Assembly: GCF_000772105.1 (NCBI RefSeq)
Contig: NZ_CP009354.1
Span: forward strand, 62,001 to 126,000
Direction: 5' to 3'
From: Vibrio tubiashii ATCC 19109
GTDB lineage: Bacteria > Pseudomonadota > Gammaproteobacteria > Enterobacterales > Vibrionaceae
Length of the DNA stretch: 64,000 nt
The notes beneath the pieces are model-generated. The model worked only from the letters and a program-made list of their open reading frames with translations, did not search any database and was not told where the DNA came from. The stretch's first letter is position 1. Every line of letters begins with the position of its first letter. Below, piece by piece: positions 9,465 through 20,971 of this stretch. A program made the position numbers and the translations under genes.

Positions 9465-10340
9465 TTAATGCAGTGTTTTGTTGCCTGAATCCGTTTGATT
9501 GAACAGCTCAGATACCTGTGCTTCGTCGAACGAATAGTTCGTGCCGCAGTAATCACAATGTAAAGAAATTGAACCAACCTCAGCCAAAATGTCGTTCACT
9601 TCTGCTCGATCGATGGTCACGATAGCTGCACCACTACGTTCACGAGAACAGCCACAGAAAAACTCAACGGCTTGTGGATCAAATAAACGAACTTTTTCTT
9701 GGTTGTAGAGGCGGTAGAGCAGTTCATTCGCCTCTAGGCTAAATAGCTCTTCATCTTTTACAGTATCTGTTAGTTGCTCAAGGTGCTCGAAATCTTCAGG
9801 TGTTCCAGTACCATCAGGCATAACCTGAATTAGCATGCCAGCCGCACGTTGTTGGTCTTCGTGCTCACCAGTGCGTAACCAGATGCGAGTTTTAAGCTGC
9901 TCTGAGTTGGCAAAGTAGCTTTCTAAGATTTCAGATAAGTTGTCGCCGTCTAGACCAACAATACCTTGGTAACGTTCACCTTTCTTAGGGTCGATGGTAA
10001 TCACAAGATGGCCTTTACCCATCATGTCATGAATAGTCGCGTTATCTGCGATATCACCTTCCCAGCGAGCAACACCACGGATTTTCTGATCGTGATCGCC
10101 ATTGATGACAGCCAGTGATACAGGGCCATCACCTTGCAATTGCATAGTGATAGAACCTTCAAACTTCAACGTTGCTGTTAATAGGGTGGTTGAAACCAAT
10201 AGCTCACCAAGCAGCTTTTGTAGTGGTGCTGGGTATTCCTTGCTAGAAATAATACGTTGGTAAGCGTCATCCAATTGTACCAACTCACCACGAACTGAAA
10301 GATCTTCAAATAAGTAGCGGTTCAAAACATTGCTTGCCAT
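9465..10340 (-). CDS. hslO: Redox-regulated chaperone Hsp33
   Basis: A holdase activated by oxidative unfolding in the cytoplasm. 291 residues, normal for Hsp33. The C-terminal redox switch is intact: Cys229 and Cys231 (CGC) and Cys262 and Cys265 (CDYC), which bind zinc in the reduced state and form disulfides on oxidation. The gene lies 29 bp downstream of hslR and ends at a strong terminator, so hslR-hslO is probably one heat-shock transcription unit, as in other gammaproteobacteria. Confidence 0.97.
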   Translation of the reverse strand: MASNVLNRYLFEDLSVRGELVQLDDAYQRIISSKEYPAPLQKLLGELLVSTTLLTATLKFEGSITMQLQGDGPVSLAVINGDHDQKIRGVARWEGDIADNATIHDMMGKGHLVITIDPKKGERYQGIVGLDGDNLSEILESYFANSEQLKTRIWLRTGEHEDQQRAAGMLIQVMPDGTGTPEDFEHLEQLTDTVKDEELFSLEANELLYRLYNQEKVRLFDPQAVEFFCGCSRERSGAAIVTIDRAEVNDILAEVGSISLHCDYCGTNYSFDEAQVSELFNQTDSGNKTLH

Positions 10341-10369
10341 GTGGCGATTCCTCGTAAATCTGGTAGAGC

Positions 10370-10756
10370 TTATTGGTGTTTAAATTTAATAATATCGCGG
10401 CGCTGCTTTTTATCAGGGCGGCGATCTGGGCTAGGGTTATGGGCGTGAAGTTTGCGACGTGCTGCATTCTCTTCACGTTTACTTAGACTCTCTGCTGTTT
10501 CAGAGTAGAGCGTTTGCGCTTCTGGGGCTCCGCGACGTTGGTCAGAAATTTTCTCTATGACCACAGTCTTTTCTTCGTGCCCTTGTCTCAATGTAATCAC
10601 CGCACCGAGTTCGACAGCCTTACTTGGCTTGCTGCGCTGGCCATTATAATGGACTTTGCCGCCATCGACCATGTTGCGCGCGATGGAGCGAGTTTTATAA
10701 AATCGTGCAGCCCATAGCCATTTATCGAGTCTAACTGCTTCGGTTTGGGAACCCAT
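10370..10756 (-). CDS. hslR: Ribosome-associated heat shock protein Hsp15
   Basis: 128 residues. An S4 RNA-binding domain occupies about residues 8-70 ([20 protein letters not shown] opens it) and a very basic tail rich in Arg and Lys follows. Hsp15 binds free 50S subunits that carry a stalled nascent chain with tRNA and helps rescue them. The start ATG 10756 has GAGGG about 12 bases upstream, a somewhat long spacing. It is the first gene of hslR-hslO and is divergent from the gspC operon across 268 bp. Confidence 0.95.
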   Translation of the reverse strand: MGSQTEAVRLDKWLWAARFYKTRSIARNMVDGGKVHYNGQRSKPSKAVELGAVITLRQGHEEKTVVIEKISDQRRGAPEAQTLYSETAESLSKREENAARRKLHAHNPSPDRRPDKKQRRDIIKFKHQ

Positions 10757-11024
10757 TGTGTTTCTTGCCCTCTAAGGTGGTGAATGTTTGTTCCATTCAG
10801 ATGCAGTAACAATGGTGACGAATGTGGCATTTTTCAAGCGAGATCATAAAAATTAAGCTCTAAGAAAGTGACGTTCGATGGTTTTATGTTTAGCTTGTTT
10901 CATATTTTGATACAATGAACGGCTACATCTTTGATAACTAATATTAACTTCCGTTATACAGGGCTTAGTACCATATTCTTAACGGGTGTAACAAAGCTCC
11001 AAGCTAGCGAGATAGGGACAGCGA

Positions 11025-11918
11025 GTGAAGCAAAACAGTGTAATGGCACTACTTAAATTCGGTGAGGCGCTCAAAGACGTGACTATGCAGCAGCGTATCA
11101 GCTACATAGTAATGATGCTTCTACTCACAATCAGTGCTTGGATTGGTGGGCAGATGCTTTGGCAACCGTGGAGCGCATCTTCCGTATCGCAATGGCAGCC
11201 GAGTGGCGTGGTGAGTGCAGGCTCGTCTAGTGCATCGCAACTCGATATTTCAGAGCTGCAGAACAGCAATCTTTTTGGCAAGTATCAAGAAAGTGCACCA
11301 GTTGTCGAGCAACCTAAAGTTCAAGATGCGCCGAAAAGTCGCTTGAATGTGGTTTTAGTTGGCGTGGTCACTAGTTCAAATCCAGAAAAAAGCTTAGCGG
11401 TGATTGCTAATCGCGGTCAGCAGGCTACGTATGGCATAAATGAAGTGATTGAAGGCACTCGCGCTAAACTTGTCCAAGTTCAGCCTGATCGAGTCATCAT
11501 CGACAATTCAGGCCGCAATGAGACCGTTATGCTAGAAGGTCTGAAATATACAAAACCATCAGTAACGGCAGTTAAAGTGCCAGAAAGTGTGACACGCAGT
11601 CAGGTTTCACCAGACTCATTAAATAAAATTCGCGAAGAAATCCGCCAAGATGCTAAACAGATCTTCCAATATGTGCGGATGTCGCAAGTAAAACAAGATG
11701 GAGAGGTGGTTGGCTACCGCCTTTCTCCGGGTAAAGATAGAGCGTTGTTTGACGCTGTTGGTCTTAAACCGGGTGATATCGCAATTTCAATAAATGGACT
11801 GGATCTCAAAGATTCTGCGGCAATGGGTGAAGTATTTAGAAGCTTATCCCAGTTGACCGAACTCAATCTAACAGTAGAACGAAACGGTCAACCACACGAA
11901 ATATACATTGAATTATAA
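11025..11918 (+). CDS. gspC: Type II secretion system protein GspC
   Basis: Inner-membrane clamp protein that links the GspLM platform to the GspD secretin and helps choose substrates. 297 residues: a short cytoplasmic N-terminus, one membrane segment (about residues 27-45), a periplasmic homology region (about 85-175) and a C-terminal PDZ domain ending the protein (about 200-297, with SPGKDRALFDAVGLKPGD). I kept GTG 11025, which has AGGGA 7 bases upstream; ATG 11043 is an alternative. First gene of the twelve-gene operon, two bases ahead of the next open frame. Confidence 0.95.
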   Translation: MKQNSVMALLKFGEALKDVTMQQRISYIVMMLLLTISAWIGGQMLWQPWSASSVSQWQPSGVVSAGSSSASQLDISELQNSNLFGKYQESAPVVEQPKVQDAPKSRLNVVLVGVVTSSNPEKSLAVIANRGQQATYGINEVIEGTRAKLVQVQPDRVIIDNSGRNETVMLEGLKYTKPSVTAVKVPESVTRSQVSPDSLNKIREEIRQDAKQIFQYVRMSQVKQDGEVVGYRLSPGKDRALFDAVGLKPGDIAISINGLDLKDSAAMGEVFRSLSQLTELNLTVERNGQPHEIYIEL

Positions 11919-11956
11919 GGTTGTCGCAGCAGCGTCAGCGATCCGAGGAGTACAGA

Positions 11957-13987
11957 GTGAACCATTGGCTTAAAAAAAGCGCATGGCTTTTAGCAGGAAG
12001 CTTATTAACGTCACCTGCAGTGGTAGTAGCAAATGATTTTAGTGCCAGCTTTAAAGGCACAGATATTCAAGAATTTATCAATATTGTTGGCCGTAACCTA
12101 GAAAAAACCATCATTGTTGACCCTTCGGTTAGAGGTAAAGTCGACGTGCGTAGCTACGACATGTTGACTGAGGAGCAGTACTACAGCTTTTTCCTCAATG
12201 TGCTGGAAGTGTACGGTTTTGCTGTGGTGGAAATGGATAATGGCATCTTAAAAGTCATCAAAGACAAAGATGCGAAAACATCGGCAGTGCCTGTTGTCGG
12301 TGATGGCAGTATCAATGGTGATGAAGTTGTCACTCGAGTTGTCGCAGTACGAAATGTCTCAGTGCGCGAATTATCCCCTCTACTACGTCAGCTTAATGAC
12401 AATGCGGGTGCGGGTAACGTGGTTCACTATGACCCAGCAAACATTATCCTAATTACGGGTCGCGCGGCTGTGGTGAATCGTCTGGCGGACATTATCAAGC
12501 GTGTTGACCAAGCGGGTGACAAAGAAATTGAAGTGGTTGAACTAGATAATGCTTCAGCTGCAGAAATGGTGCGTATTGTCGAAGCTCTGAACAAGACCAC
12601 CGATGCCAAAAACACTCCTGCCTTCCTTCAACCTAAATTGGTTGCTGATGATCGAACCAACTCGATTCTGATCTCTGGTGATCCGCAGGTACGTGAACGC
12701 CTACGTAAGTTAATCAAACAGCTCGATATTGAGATGGCATCAAAAGGTAATAATCGCGTGGTTTACCTTAAATATGCCAAAGCCGAAGACTTAGTTGATG
12801 TGCTAAAAGGTGTGTCTGATAACCTGCAAGCAGAGAAATCATCCGGTTCGAAACAGGCGAGTAGCGCTAAACGTGGTGAAGTGATGATTGCCGCCCACCC
12901 AGATACCAACGCATTAGTGGTAACCGCTCCGCCTGATATCATGAATGCGCTGCAGGATGTGATTGCTCAGCTCGATATTCGCCGTGCCCAAGTGTTAATC
13001 GAAGCGCTAATTGTGGAGATGTCTGAAGGTGATGGCCTTAACTTTGGTATTCAATGGGGTTCACTAGATACTGGTGCCGTGATTCAGCACTCTAATGCTG
13101 GCGCACCAATTGGTAGTGTGATGATTGGTCTAGAAGAAGCTAAGGATACTGTAGAAAAGAAACCAATCCGAGACTCTAATACAGGTGAAATTAAATATTA
13201 CGAGGAAACGACCACTAAGGGTGATTACAGTAAACTGGCTTCTGCTCTAGGTGGTGTAAATGGTGCGGCATTGAGTGTCGTTATGGGCGACTGGACAGCA
13301 TTGATCAGTGCAGTATCGACCGACTCCAACTCAAACATTCTATCTTCGCCTAGCATTACCGTAATGGATAATGGTGAAGCGTCATTTATTGTTGGTGAAG
13401 AAGTTCCTGTCATTACTGGTTCTCAGACTGGCTCAAATAATGACAACCCATTCCAGACCGTTGAGCGTAAAGAGGTCGGTATCAAGCTTAAAGTGGTACC
13501 GCAAATCAACGAAGGTAACTCAGTACAGTTAAAGATTGAGCAAGAAGTCTCTAACGTATTGGGCGCTAACGGTGCGGTCGATGTGCGTTTTGCCAAGCGT
13601 CAACTGAATACCTCAGTGATGGTAGAAGACGGTCAGATGATTGTCCTTGGTGGTCTTATTGATGAGCGTGCACTCGAAAGTGAATCTAAAGTGCCACTAC
13701 TGGGCGATATTCCGTATCTAGGCCATCTATTTAAATCAACCAGTACTCAGGTTGAAAAGAAAAACCTCATGGTATTTATCAAGCCAACCATCATTCGGGA
13801 TGGCATGACGGCAGATGGTATTACTCAACGTAAATACAACTTTATTCGTGCCGAGCAGCTCTACAGAGCTGATCAGGGTTTGAAGCTGATGGATGACGGT
13901 CATATTCCGGTATTGCCAGAGTATGGTGAAGAGATAGGCCATCCAGTCGAGATCCAAGCATTTATTGATCAGATGAGCGCTAAGTAA
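11957..13987 (+). CDS. gspD: Type II secretion system secretin GspD
   Basis: Forms the multimeric outer-membrane channel. The GTG at 11957, with GAGGAG 6 bases upstream, gives 676 residues starting with a signal peptide (basic MNHWLKK, hydrophobic core, cleavage near VVAND). The longer frame from TTG 11921 would put a polar extension before the signal and was rejected. N0 begins at [15 protein letters not shown]1-N3 repeats follow to about residue 350, then the secretin domain with the [10 protein letters not shown] gate region, and a C-terminal S domain. The stop TAA shares one base with the gspE start. Confidence 0.97.
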   Translation: MNHWLKKSAWLLAGSLLTSPAVVVANDFSASFKGTDIQEFINIVGRNLEKTIIVDPSVRGKVDVRSYDMLTEEQYYSFFLNVLEVYGFAVVEMDNGILKVIKDKDAKTSAVPVVGDGSINGDEVVTRVVAVRNVSVRELSPLLRQLNDNAGAGNVVHYDPANIILITGRAAVVNRLADIIKRVDQAGDKEIEVVELDNASAAEMVRIVEALNKTTDAKNTPAFLQPKLVADDRTNSILISGDPQVRERLRKLIKQLDIEMASKGNNRVVYLKYAKAEDLVDVLKGVSDNLQAEKSSGSKQASSAKRGEVMIAAHPDTNALVVTAPPDIMNALQDVIAQLDIRRAQVLIEALIVEMSEGDGLNFGIQWGSLDTGAVIQHSNAGAPIGSVMIGLEEAKDTVEKKPIRDSNTGEIKYYEETTTKGDYSKLASALGGVNGAALSVVMGDWTALISAVSTDSNSNILSSPSITVMDNGEASFIVGEEVPVITGSQTGSNNDNPFQTVERKEVGIKLKVVPQINEGNSVQLKIEQEVSNVLGANGAVDVRFAKRQLNTSVMVEDGQMIVLGGLIDERALESESKVPLLGDIPYLGHLFKSTSTQVEKKNLMVFIKPTIIRDGMTADGITQRKYNFIRAEQLYRADQGLKLMDDGHIPVLPEYGEEIGHPVEIQAFIDQMSAK

Positions 13988-15477
13988 TGGACGTCGAGTT
14001 AAATCCAAGCTTTAAACGCTTGCCGTTTAGTTTTGCCAATCGCTTTAAGCTTGTTTTAGAGTCTTCTGACAGTGGTTTAGTGCTTTACTATATCGCGCCG
14101 ATTTCAGTGCAGGCTTTGATTGAAGTGAAGCGCGTGTGTGGTCAGTCTTTTACCTTGCAAGCGCTAAGCAAAGAGGCATTTGATGGTAAGTTAACTGAAG
14201 CTTATCAGCGTGATTCTTCGGAAGCGCGCCAACTGATGGAAGACATCGGTGCCGACAATGATGATTTCTTCTCTTTGGCGGAAGACTTACCGCAAGATGA
14301 AGATTTGCTTGAGTCAGAAGATGACGCACCGATCATCAAGCTTATCAACGCGATGTTGGGCGAGGCAATCAAAGAAGGGGCGTCGGATATTCATATCGAG
14401 ACGTTTGAGAAAAGCCTCTCCATTCGTTTCCGGATTGATGGCGTGCTGCGTGATGTTCTTTCACCGAGCCGTAAGTTAGCCCCATTGCTTGTATCGCGTG
14501 TTAAGGTCATGGCCAAGCTTGATATCGCTGAAAAGCGTGTACCACAGGATGGTCGTATCTCGTTGCGTATTGGTGGACGCGCTGTTGATGTTCGTGTTTC
14601 AACGATGCCGTCTTCACACGGCGAACGGGTAGTAATGCGTCTGTTAGATAAAAATGCGACGCGTTTGGACTTACATAGTCTTGGCATGACAGAAACCAAC
14701 CACAACGCGTTCCGCCAGATGATCGCTCGTCCGCACGGCATCATTTTGGTCACGGGCCCTACAGGTTCTGGTAAGTCAACCACCCTGTATGCTGGCCTGA
14801 CAGAGATTAACAGCAATGAACGCAATATTCTGACGGTCGAAGATCCGATTGAATTTGATATCGATGGTATCGGCCAAACTCAGGTTAATCCCAAAGTGGA
14901 TATGACTTTTGCTCGTGGTTTACGTGCAATTTTGCGCCAAGATCCGGATGTGGTCATGGTGGGTGAGATTCGTGACCTAGAAACAGCGCAAATCGCAGTT
15001 CAGGCTTCTTTGACTGGTCACTTAGTGATGTCGACGCTGCACACCAATACAGCCGTCGGTGCGATTACACGTCTACGTGATATGGGCATTGAGCCTTTCC
15101 TTATTTCTTCCTCTTTGCTGGGTGTTTTGGCTCAGCGATTAGTGCGTACGCTATGCTCCGATTGTAAAGAGCCTTATGAAGCAGATAAAGAAACCAAAAA
15201 ACTGTTTGGTTTGAAGAAGAAAGAGGACTTAACTCTCTATCGCGCATGTGGCTGTGAAGCATGTAATTATAAAGGCTACCGCGGACGTACAGGCATTCAT
15301 GAACTGCTCGTGATTGATGAAGATGTTCAGACCTTGATTCACAGCGAGTCAGGAGAGCAGGCGATTGAAAAGCAGATTCGCGAGCATACTCCGAGCATTC
15401 GCGATGATGGTCTAAGTAAAGTGCGTGCAGGTATCACCTCGCTTGAAGAAGTGATGCGGGTGACCAAGGAAGGCTAA
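13987..15477 (+). CDS. gspE: Type II secretion ATPase GspE
   Basis: Cytoplasmic hexameric ATPase that powers pseudopilus assembly. 496 residues. The N-terminal domain that binds GspL covers about residues 1-90. The conserved [13 protein letters not shown] linker leads to the ATPase core, with Walker [10 protein letters not shown] (257-265), the Asp box, Walker [10 protein letters not shown] (about 322-330) and the His box STLHTNTA. A zinc-binding insertion has CSDC (390-393) and CEAC (423-426), plus an extra Cys421. Start overlaps the gspD stop by one base (TAATG), and its own stop overlaps gspF the same way. Confidence 0.98.
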   Translation: MDVELNPSFKRLPFSFANRFKLVLESSDSGLVLYYIAPISVQALIEVKRVCGQSFTLQALSKEAFDGKLTEAYQRDSSEARQLMEDIGADNDDFFSLAEDLPQDEDLLESEDDAPIIKLINAMLGEAIKEGASDIHIETFEKSLSIRFRIDGVLRDVLSPSRKLAPLLVSRVKVMAKLDIAEKRVPQDGRISLRIGGRAVDVRVSTMPSSHGERVVMRLLDKNATRLDLHSLGMTETNHNAFRQMIARPHGIILVTGPTGSGKSTTLYAGLTEINSNERNILTVEDPIEFDIDGIGQTQVNPKVDMTFARGLRAILRQDPDVVMVGEIRDLETAQIAVQASLTGHLVMSTLHTNTAVGAITRLRDMGIEPFLISSSLLGVLAQRLVRTLCSDCKEPYEADKETKKLFGLKKKEDLTLYRACGCEACNYKGYRGRTGIHELLVIDEDVQTLIHSESGEQAIEKQIREHTPSIRDDGLSKVRAGITSLEEVMRVTKEG

Positions 15478-16700
15478 TGGCGGCATTTGAATATAAAGCG
15501 CTCGATGCGAAAGGTAAGACCAAAAAAGGCGTTATCGAAGGTGATAATGCTCGTCAGGTGCGTGCCAGACTTAAAGAACAAGGCCTAATACCGGTTGAAG
15601 TGAGCGAAACAAGGCAGAAAGCGAAAAAGCAGACTAACCAAGCGACGTTTCAGTTTAAACGGGGTTTAAGCACGCCTGATTTAGCCTTAATCACTCGTCA
15701 ATTGGCGACCTTGGTTCAGTCCGGTATGCCGCTCGAAGAGTGTTTAAAAGCCGTTTCTGAACAGTCAGAAAAACCGCGCATCCGTACTATGTTGCTTGCT
15801 GTCCGTTCCAAGGTGACGGAAGGCTATACCTTAGCCGACAGCTTGGCCGATTTTCCCCATGTATTCGACGAGCTGTTTCGTTCGATGGTTTCAGCGGGCG
15901 AAAAGTCAGGGCATTTGGACTCAGTGCTAGAACGTCTCGCGGATTATGCTGAAAACCGCCAAAAATTACGTTCTAAATTGCAGCAAGCGATGATTTATCC
16001 AGTCGTGCTGGTGGTTTTCGCGGTCGGTATTGTGGCGTTCTTGCTTGCCGCTGTTGTTCCGAAAATTGTGGGCCAGTTTGTCCAAATGGGTCAAGAGTTG
16101 CCTCAATCCACTCAGTTTTTACTTGCTGCCAGTGACTTTATCCAAAACTGGGGGCTTACCCTGCTTGTTGCTTTGATTGTGGTTATCTACCTAGTTAAGT
16201 TTGCGCTCAGTAAGCCTAAGTTACGTTTGAGTTGGGATCGCAAAGTTATCTCTATGCCATTGGTTGGCAAAATTGCCCGCGGCCTAAACACTTCGCGCTT
16301 TGCGCGTACATTATCTATCTGTACTTCGAGCGCGATTCCAATTTTGGAAGGAATGCGCGTTGCAGTGGACGTTATGTCGAACCATTACGTTAAACAGCAG
16401 GTCTTAATCGCGACAGATAATGTTCGTGAAGGTGCCAGCTTACGCCGCGCTCTTGAGCAAACCAAATTGTTCCCACCCATGATGCTGCACATGATAGCCA
16501 GTGGTGAACAGAGTGGTGAGCTAGAAGGCATGCTGACTCGTGCTGCGGACAACCAAGACTCAAACTTTGAATCGACAATCAATATCGCACTGGGCATCTT
16601 TACTCCGGCTTTGATTGCTTTAATGGCGGGGTTGGTGCTGTTTATTGTTATGGCGACGCTAATGCCAATTTTAGAAATGAATAACTTAATGAGTTCATAA
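15477..16700 (+). CDS. gspF: Type II secretion inner-membrane platform protein GspF
   Basis: Polytopic platform protein that couples GspE to pseudopilin extrusion. 407 residues with two repeated cytoplasmic T2SSF domains (about 70-195 and 270-395) and three membrane segments: about 172-195, about 222-242 and near the C-terminus (377-399). It starts with the conserved [17 protein letters not shown] 15477 overlaps the gspE stop by one base, so translation is probably coupled. Confidence 0.97.
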   Translation: MAAFEYKALDAKGKTKKGVIEGDNARQVRARLKEQGLIPVEVSETRQKAKKQTNQATFQFKRGLSTPDLALITRQLATLVQSGMPLEECLKAVSEQSEKPRIRTMLLAVRSKVTEGYTLADSLADFPHVFDELFRSMVSAGEKSGHLDSVLERLADYAENRQKLRSKLQQAMIYPVVLVVFAVGIVAFLLAAVVPKIVGQFVQMGQELPQSTQFLLAASDFIQNWGLTLLVALIVVIYLVKFALSKPKLRLSWDRKVISMPLVGKIARGLNTSRFARTLSICTSSAIPILEGMRVAVDVMSNHYVKQQVLIATDNVREGASLRRALEQTKLFPPMMLHMIASGEQSGELEGMLTRAADNQDSNFESTINIALGIFTPALIALMAGLVLFIVMATLMPILEMNNLMSS

Positions 16701-16740
16701 CAGCTTTTAGCAAATCTAAGCTGCTTTTGTGGAGAATAAA

Positions 16741-17184
16741 ATGAACAAAAAAATGAAGAAACAGTCTGGCTTTACCTTGTTAGAAGTTATGGTTGTGGTG
16801 GTGATCTTAGGTATTTTGGCAAGCTTTGTCGTACCTAACCTACTTGGCAACAAAGAAAAAGCGGATCAACAGAAAGCGATTACCGATATCGTTGCGCTAG
16901 AGAATGCGCTTGATATGTACAAGCTCGATAACAGCGTTTATCCGTCAACAGACCAAGGTTTAGAAGCGTTAGTGACGAAGCCTTCTAGCCCAGAGCCGCG
17001 CAACTACCGTGACGGTGGCTACATTAAGCGTCTACCTTCCGATCCATGGGGCAATGACTACCAATACCTAAGCCCAGGTGACAATGGCAATGTGGATATC
17101 TTTACGCTAGGTGCAGATGGTCAGGAAGGTGGCGAAGGTGCCAACGCTGATATCGGCAACTGGAATATTCAAGATTTTCAGTAA
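16741..17184 (+). CDS. gspG: Major pseudopilin GspG
   Basis: Main subunit of the type II secretion pseudopilus. 147 residues from ATG 16741, with GGAG 6 bases upstream; the longer frame from GTG 16729 starts on that ribosome site and was rejected. A short basic leader ends at the prepilin peptidase site SG|FTLLEVMVVV (Glu at +5), followed by the hydrophobic helix. The C-terminal half has the conserved PWGNDYQYLSPG and the acidic calcium-binding end. The gap of 40 bases after gspF is the largest in the first half of the operon. Confidence 0.97.
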   Translation: MNKKMKKQSGFTLLEVMVVVVILGILASFVVPNLLGNKEKADQQKAITDIVALENALDMYKLDNSVYPSTDQGLEALVTKPSSPEPRNYRDGGYIKRLPSDPWGNDYQYLSPGDNGNVDIFTLGADGQEGGEGANADIGNWNIQDFQ

Positions 17185-17207
17185 TTAGTAGTTAACGCTT
17201 AGCCTTT

Positions 17208-17795
17208 ATGCGTCGTCATTCTGGATTTACTCTGCTTGAGATTTTACTGGTATTGGTGCTGATTTCACTCGCATCCGTAGCGGTGATTTCTACTTTACCA
17301 GTTAGTGCAGAAGACGGCGCAAAGAAACAGGCTCAATCTTTGTTTTATCGGGTTCAGCTTCTTAATGAAGAGGCGATGTTGAGTGGTAATGACTTCGGTC
17401 TGCGCGTTGATGAGAAGAAATCAACGTACCACTTTATGCGACTAAAATCGGAAGGTTGGCAAAAGCTCGAGCAACACCATATACCGCCTGAGACTGAGCT
17501 AGCGAATAACCTATCTATCATGTTAACGCTGGGAGGCAGCGTCTGGAGTGATCAAGAGCGCTTGTTTAAACCCGGCTCTCTCTTTGATGAAGATATGTTC
17601 GCTGAGTTTGAACAAGAGAAGAAAAAGCTGCCACCACCGCAAGTTTTCATTATGTCGAGCGGTGAAGTGACACCATTTTCTATTGCCATTTACCCGCAGG
17701 AGCGCAGTGCTGAAGACGATGCATGGCGAATAGTGGCAAAAGAAAATGGTCAGATCATCTTGTTAGCACCTGGAGAAAGTGATGAAGAAAGCTAA
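17208..17795 (+). CDS. gspH: Minor pseudopilin GspH
   Basis: 195 residues. The leader MRRHSG is cleaved before FTLLEILLVLVLISLAS, the type IV prepilin signature with Glu at +5. The rest is a soluble globular domain of the GspH type, with charged stretches but no catalytic motif. Minor pseudopilins decorate or prime the pseudopilus. Lies 23 bases after gspG; its end overlaps gspI. Confidence 0.94.
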   Translation: MRRHSGFTLLEILLVLVLISLASVAVISTLPVSAEDGAKKQAQSLFYRVQLLNEEAMLSGNDFGLRVDEKKSTYHFMRLKSEGWQKLEQHHIPPETELANNLSIMLTLGGSVWSDQERLFKPGSLFDEDMFAEFEQEKKKLPPPQVFIMSSGEVTPFSIAIYPQERSAEDDAWRIVAKENGQIILLAPGESDEES

Positions 17796-18138
17796 GCAAG
17801 GCTTTACGCTTCTTGAGGTGTTGGTCGCGTTAGCGATTTTTGCCACTGCAGCGATTGCGACCATTCGCTCGGTTAGCCAACATATTAATACGCTTAACTT
17901 TCTCGAAGAGAAAACTTTTGCGGCTATGGTGGCAGACAATCAAATGGCGAAGGTGATTTTATCTGGCAGTAAGCCAAGTAAGAAAAAAGGCAAAGAAACA
18001 CTCGCACAGCGAGATTGGTTCTGGACAGTGGAACCCGTTTCCACCGCTGGGGATATGCTACAAGCCTTTGATGTTAAAGTTGCGACCAGTGAAAAAGGAT
18101 CGCCAGTGGTCACGGTGAGAAGCTATGTACCGAAATAG
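17782..18138 (+). CDS. gspI: Minor pseudopilin GspI
   Basis: 118 residues from ATG 17782 (GGAG 6 bases upstream); a GTG one codon earlier is possible. The prepilin signature QG|FTLLEVLVALAIFATA is clear. GspI forms the tip complex with GspJ and GspK and is thought to nucleate the pseudopilus. Start overlaps gspH by 14 bases and its end overlaps gspJ by 14 bases. Confidence 0.95.
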   Translation: MKKAKQGFTLLEVLVALAIFATAAIATIRSVSQHINTLNFLEEKTFAAMVADNQMAKVILSGSKPSKKKGKETLAQRDWFWTVEPVSTAGDMLQAFDVKVATSEKGSPVVTVRSYVPK

Positions 18139-18775
18139 TCTTAATCGGTCACAGGGCTTTACCCTGATCGAAGTGCTGGTGGCGATTGCGATTTTTGCTA
18201 GCTTGAGTGTCGGGGCTTATCAGGTTCTCAATCAGGTTCAGCGCAGCAATGAAATTTCGATGGAGCGTAGTGAGCGTTTAAAAACGCTACAACGAGCCTT
18301 AGTGTTTATGGACAATGACTTTCGCCAAATGGCGCTGCGTCAAGCTCGTACCAATGGCGAAGAGCCTTCTCCTTTGTTGTTGCAATGGAAAGACTATTTA
18401 CTCGACTCTGATGCAAAAGGGGTGATGTTCGTTCGCGCTGGTTGGCACAATCCGCAGCAACAGTTTCCGCGTGGTGAAATAAGTAAAGTCGGTTATCGGA
18501 TTAAAGACCAGCAGTTGCAACGAGTATGGTGGCGTTATGCGGACACACCCGCTGGGCAAGAAGGCATTGTGATGCCATTGCTCGATGGTGTGGAAGATTT
18601 TGAGATGCGTTTTTTCGATGGCAAGCAGTGGCAGAAAGAGTGGCAAACTAAGTTTGCTCTACCACAAGCCGTAGCGTTGAGTTTAGAGCTAGAGGATTAT
18701 GGCAAGATTGAGCGCATCTATCTGACATCAGGGGGCACTCTAGAGCTGTCTGAGGAGCAGAAACAAGATGGTTAG
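18125..18775 (+). CDS. gspJ: Minor pseudopilin GspJ
   Basis: 216 residues with leader [11 protein letters not shown] and cleavage before [15 protein letters not shown]. The body contains the FRQMALRQ stretch and the Trp-rich beta region ([10 protein letters not shown]) usual in GspJ. It is part of the I-J-K tip complex. The start lies in the last codons of gspI and the end overlaps gspK by 8 bases. Confidence 0.95.
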   Translation: MYRNSLNRSQGFTLIEVLVAIAIFASLSVGAYQVLNQVQRSNEISMERSERLKTLQRALVFMDNDFRQMALRQARTNGEEPSPLLLQWKDYLLDSDAKGVMFVRAGWHNPQQQFPRGEISKVGYRIKDQQLQRVWWRYADTPAGQEGIVMPLLDGVEDFEMRFFDGKQWQKEWQTKFALPQAVALSLELEDYGKIERIYLTSGGTLELSEEQKQDG

Positions 18776-19781
18776 AAAGCAGCGCGGCGTCGCACTTATC
18801 ATCGTGCTGTTGTTATTAGCGGTCATGGTCAGTATCGCTGCAAGCATGGCAGACCGTCTGTTTAGTCAGTTTAAACGAGCGACTAACCAGATCAATTATC
18901 AGCAAGCTTATTGGTATAGCGTCGGGGCTGAAGCATTGGCGCAGGCAGGTCTTGAACAAAGCTTTAAAGACTCAGATACGATTAATCTTTCGCAGCCATG
19001 GGCATTAGAAGAGCAAACTTACCCGTTGGACTACGGTACGTTAAAAGGCCGCTTAGTTGATCAGCAGTCCTGCTTTAACCTCAATGCACTGTCGAGCTTA
19101 GCTTCGACAGCTGGGTCGGATAAGTCTCCATACTTGGTCGATGTCTTTCAAAACTTGCTCGAAGAGTTGCAAATTGAAAATTACCAAGCGGAAACAGTTG
19201 CTCAATCTACTTGGGAATACGTCGACAGCAATAACTCGGTTAACTCGACGGTTGGGGTTGAAGACAGCTTCTATGAGTCGATGTCTCCCGCCTATATGGC
19301 GGCAAATAGCCTGATGGCGGATAGCTCTGAGTTACGTGCAGTCAACCAGGTTTCGGGTGAAGTGATGGAAAAAGTACTGCCTTACGTGTGTGCTATTCCA
19401 ACCACCGATTTGAGATTAAATGTAAATACGATCAAGCCAGAGCATGCTGCATTGTTGGCAGCTTTGTTTCAACCTGCTCTTAGTGTTACTCAAGCTAAGC
19501 AGGTTTTAGAAAATCGCCCTTTTGACGGCTGGGCGAGTGTTGACGACTTTTTAAATGAGAAAGAGTTTGCCAACGTAACGGCTGATGCACGTAAAGAGGG
19601 CAAAGGCTATTTGGCTGTAACCAGTGCCTATTTTGAGTTGGATGTTGAATTATTAGTTGGGGACTCTCGCGTGAGAGTACGCAGCTTGCTATTTAGTAGT
19701 GATAAACAAACTGCGACGGTCATTAGCCGTCGCTTCGGAGGTATCGGTGAACGAGTTTCTGATCGTTCGACTGACAAATAA
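18768..19781 (+). CDS. gspK: Minor pseudopilin GspK
   Basis: 337 residues, the large tip pseudopilin. The leader MVRKQRG precedes [19 protein letters not shown]. As is normal for GspK, the +5 position is not Glu (here it is Ile), which suits its place at the filament tip. The middle alpha-helical domain holds paired N-T and D-S motifs ([23 protein letters not shown]). The 3' end overlaps gspL by 35 bases. Confidence 0.95.
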   Translation: MVRKQRGVALIIVLLLLAVMVSIAASMADRLFSQFKRATNQINYQQAYWYSVGAEALAQAGLEQSFKDSDTINLSQPWALEEQTYPLDYGTLKGRLVDQQSCFNLNALSSLASTAGSDKSPYLVDVFQNLLEELQIENYQAETVAQSTWEYVDSNNSVNSTVGVEDSFYESMSPAYMAANSLMADSSELRAVNQVSGEVMEKVLPYVCAIPTTDLRLNVNTIKPEHAALLAALFQPALSVTQAKQVLENRPFDGWASVDDFLNEKEFANVTADARKEGKGYLAVTSAYFELDVELLVGDSRVRVRSLLFSSDKQTATVISRRFGGIGERVSDRSTDK

Positions 19782-20961
19782 TACCGCTCAGGCTATCCAG
19801 TGGTTAGTCTGGTCGGAGTCGCAAAAGGAAGTGATTGCGAGCGGAGAGCTAGACAGTTATCAGGCACTGCCAGAGATCGCGACATACGCGGAAGGGCGTC
19901 GCACGATTGTTTTGTTGTCAGCAGAAAGCTTGGTTCTAACCGATGTAGAAATTCCCGCGGGTGCAAGTCGCCAGCTTGAATCTATGTTGCCCTATGTGCT
20001 TGAAGATGATTTAGCGCAGGATGTCGATCAACTGCATTTTACCATTCTAAACAAATCGCAAGGTCAAGCGCAGGTGTGTGCGGTGGATTCACAGTGGCTA
20101 GAAAAAGTCCTCATGGAGCTTGGCGATATTGGTTGTCAGATCCAAAAGGTCATGCCCGACGTATTGGCGCTTCCAGATAGTGAAGGATTGTCTGCGGTTG
20201 AGATTGGTCAGCAATGGCTATTGAAGAAGTCTAGCTACCAAGGTATGTCGGTTGAGAGTGATTGGCTATCGCTGGTGGCTCAGTCTGAATGGGTACAGCA
20301 AGACGAAGAATTCCTACCGCTAACTTCATATTCGGCTTTGCCGACTTCTCTTGAGCTTGCTGAACAGCAGCAGTGGCTGAACGGCGAGCCTAAGTTAGTG
20401 ATGCAGTTACTCGCTGAACAAGCGATCATAAGCAAAATTAATCTTCTGACTGGGCAATTTAAGCCTAAATCGTCTTTCAGTCGCTATTGGAAAATATGGC
20501 AGAAAGTCGCTGTTGCGGCGGTGCTGCTATTGGCGGTGGTGGTTGTCGATAATGTGCTTAAAATTCAAAAGTATGAAGCGAAGGCGAGTGCTTATCGTAC
20601 GGAAAGTGAGCGTATTTTCCGCCAGTCCTTACCGGGTAAAACCAAGATACCGACCGTGAGCTATTTAAAGCGTGAAATGGAGCGTGAAGCGAGTCGTTTG
20701 TCTGGTGGCTCTGATGGCAATGAACTCATTAGTCTGATGGTGAAGCTGCCTCCTTTACTCAATCAAGTGCCTGGTTTAGATCTCACCAGTTTTAAGTATG
20801 ACAGTGGACGTAATGAAGTTCGCTTACAAGCGCAAAGCAAAGATTTCCAAACCTTTGAAAAGGCTGCAGAGCTGATGGGCTCTAATTTTGCGGTCGAGCA
20901 GGGGCAACTTAACCGCTCAGGGAGCCTAGTCAATGGCTCTTTTGTTCTAAAGCCGTTGTGA
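19747..20961 (+). CDS. gspL: Type II secretion protein GspL
   Basis: Bitopic inner-membrane protein whose cytoplasmic actin-like part binds GspE. The GTG at 19747, preceded by GGAGG with a 5-base gap, gives 404 residues beginning MNEFLIVRL. The frame from 19699 would add residues encoded inside gspK and was rejected. Cytoplasmic domain about 1-250, one membrane segment about 262-280 ([17 protein letters not shown]), then a periplasmic ferredoxin-like domain. Gap to gspM is 10 bases. Confidence 0.95.
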   Translation: MNEFLIVRLTNNTAQAIQWLVWSESQKEVIASGELDSYQALPEIATYAEGRRTIVLLSAESLVLTDVEIPAGASRQLESMLPYVLEDDLAQDVDQLHFTILNKSQGQAQVCAVDSQWLEKVLMELGDIGCQIQKVMPDVLALPDSEGLSAVEIGQQWLLKKSSYQGMSVESDWLSLVAQSEWVQQDEEFLPLTSYSALPTSLELAEQQQWLNGEPKLVMQLLAEQAIISKINLLTGQFKPKSSFSRYWKIWQKVAVAAVLLLAVVVVDNVLKIQKYEAKASAYRTESERIFRQSLPGKTKIPTVSYLKREMEREASRLSGGSDGNELISLMVKLPPLLNQVPGLDLTSFKYDSGRNEVRLQAQSKDFQTFEKAAELMGSNFAVEQGQLNRSGSLVNGSFVLKPL

Positions 20962-20971
20962 GGGATTAAGC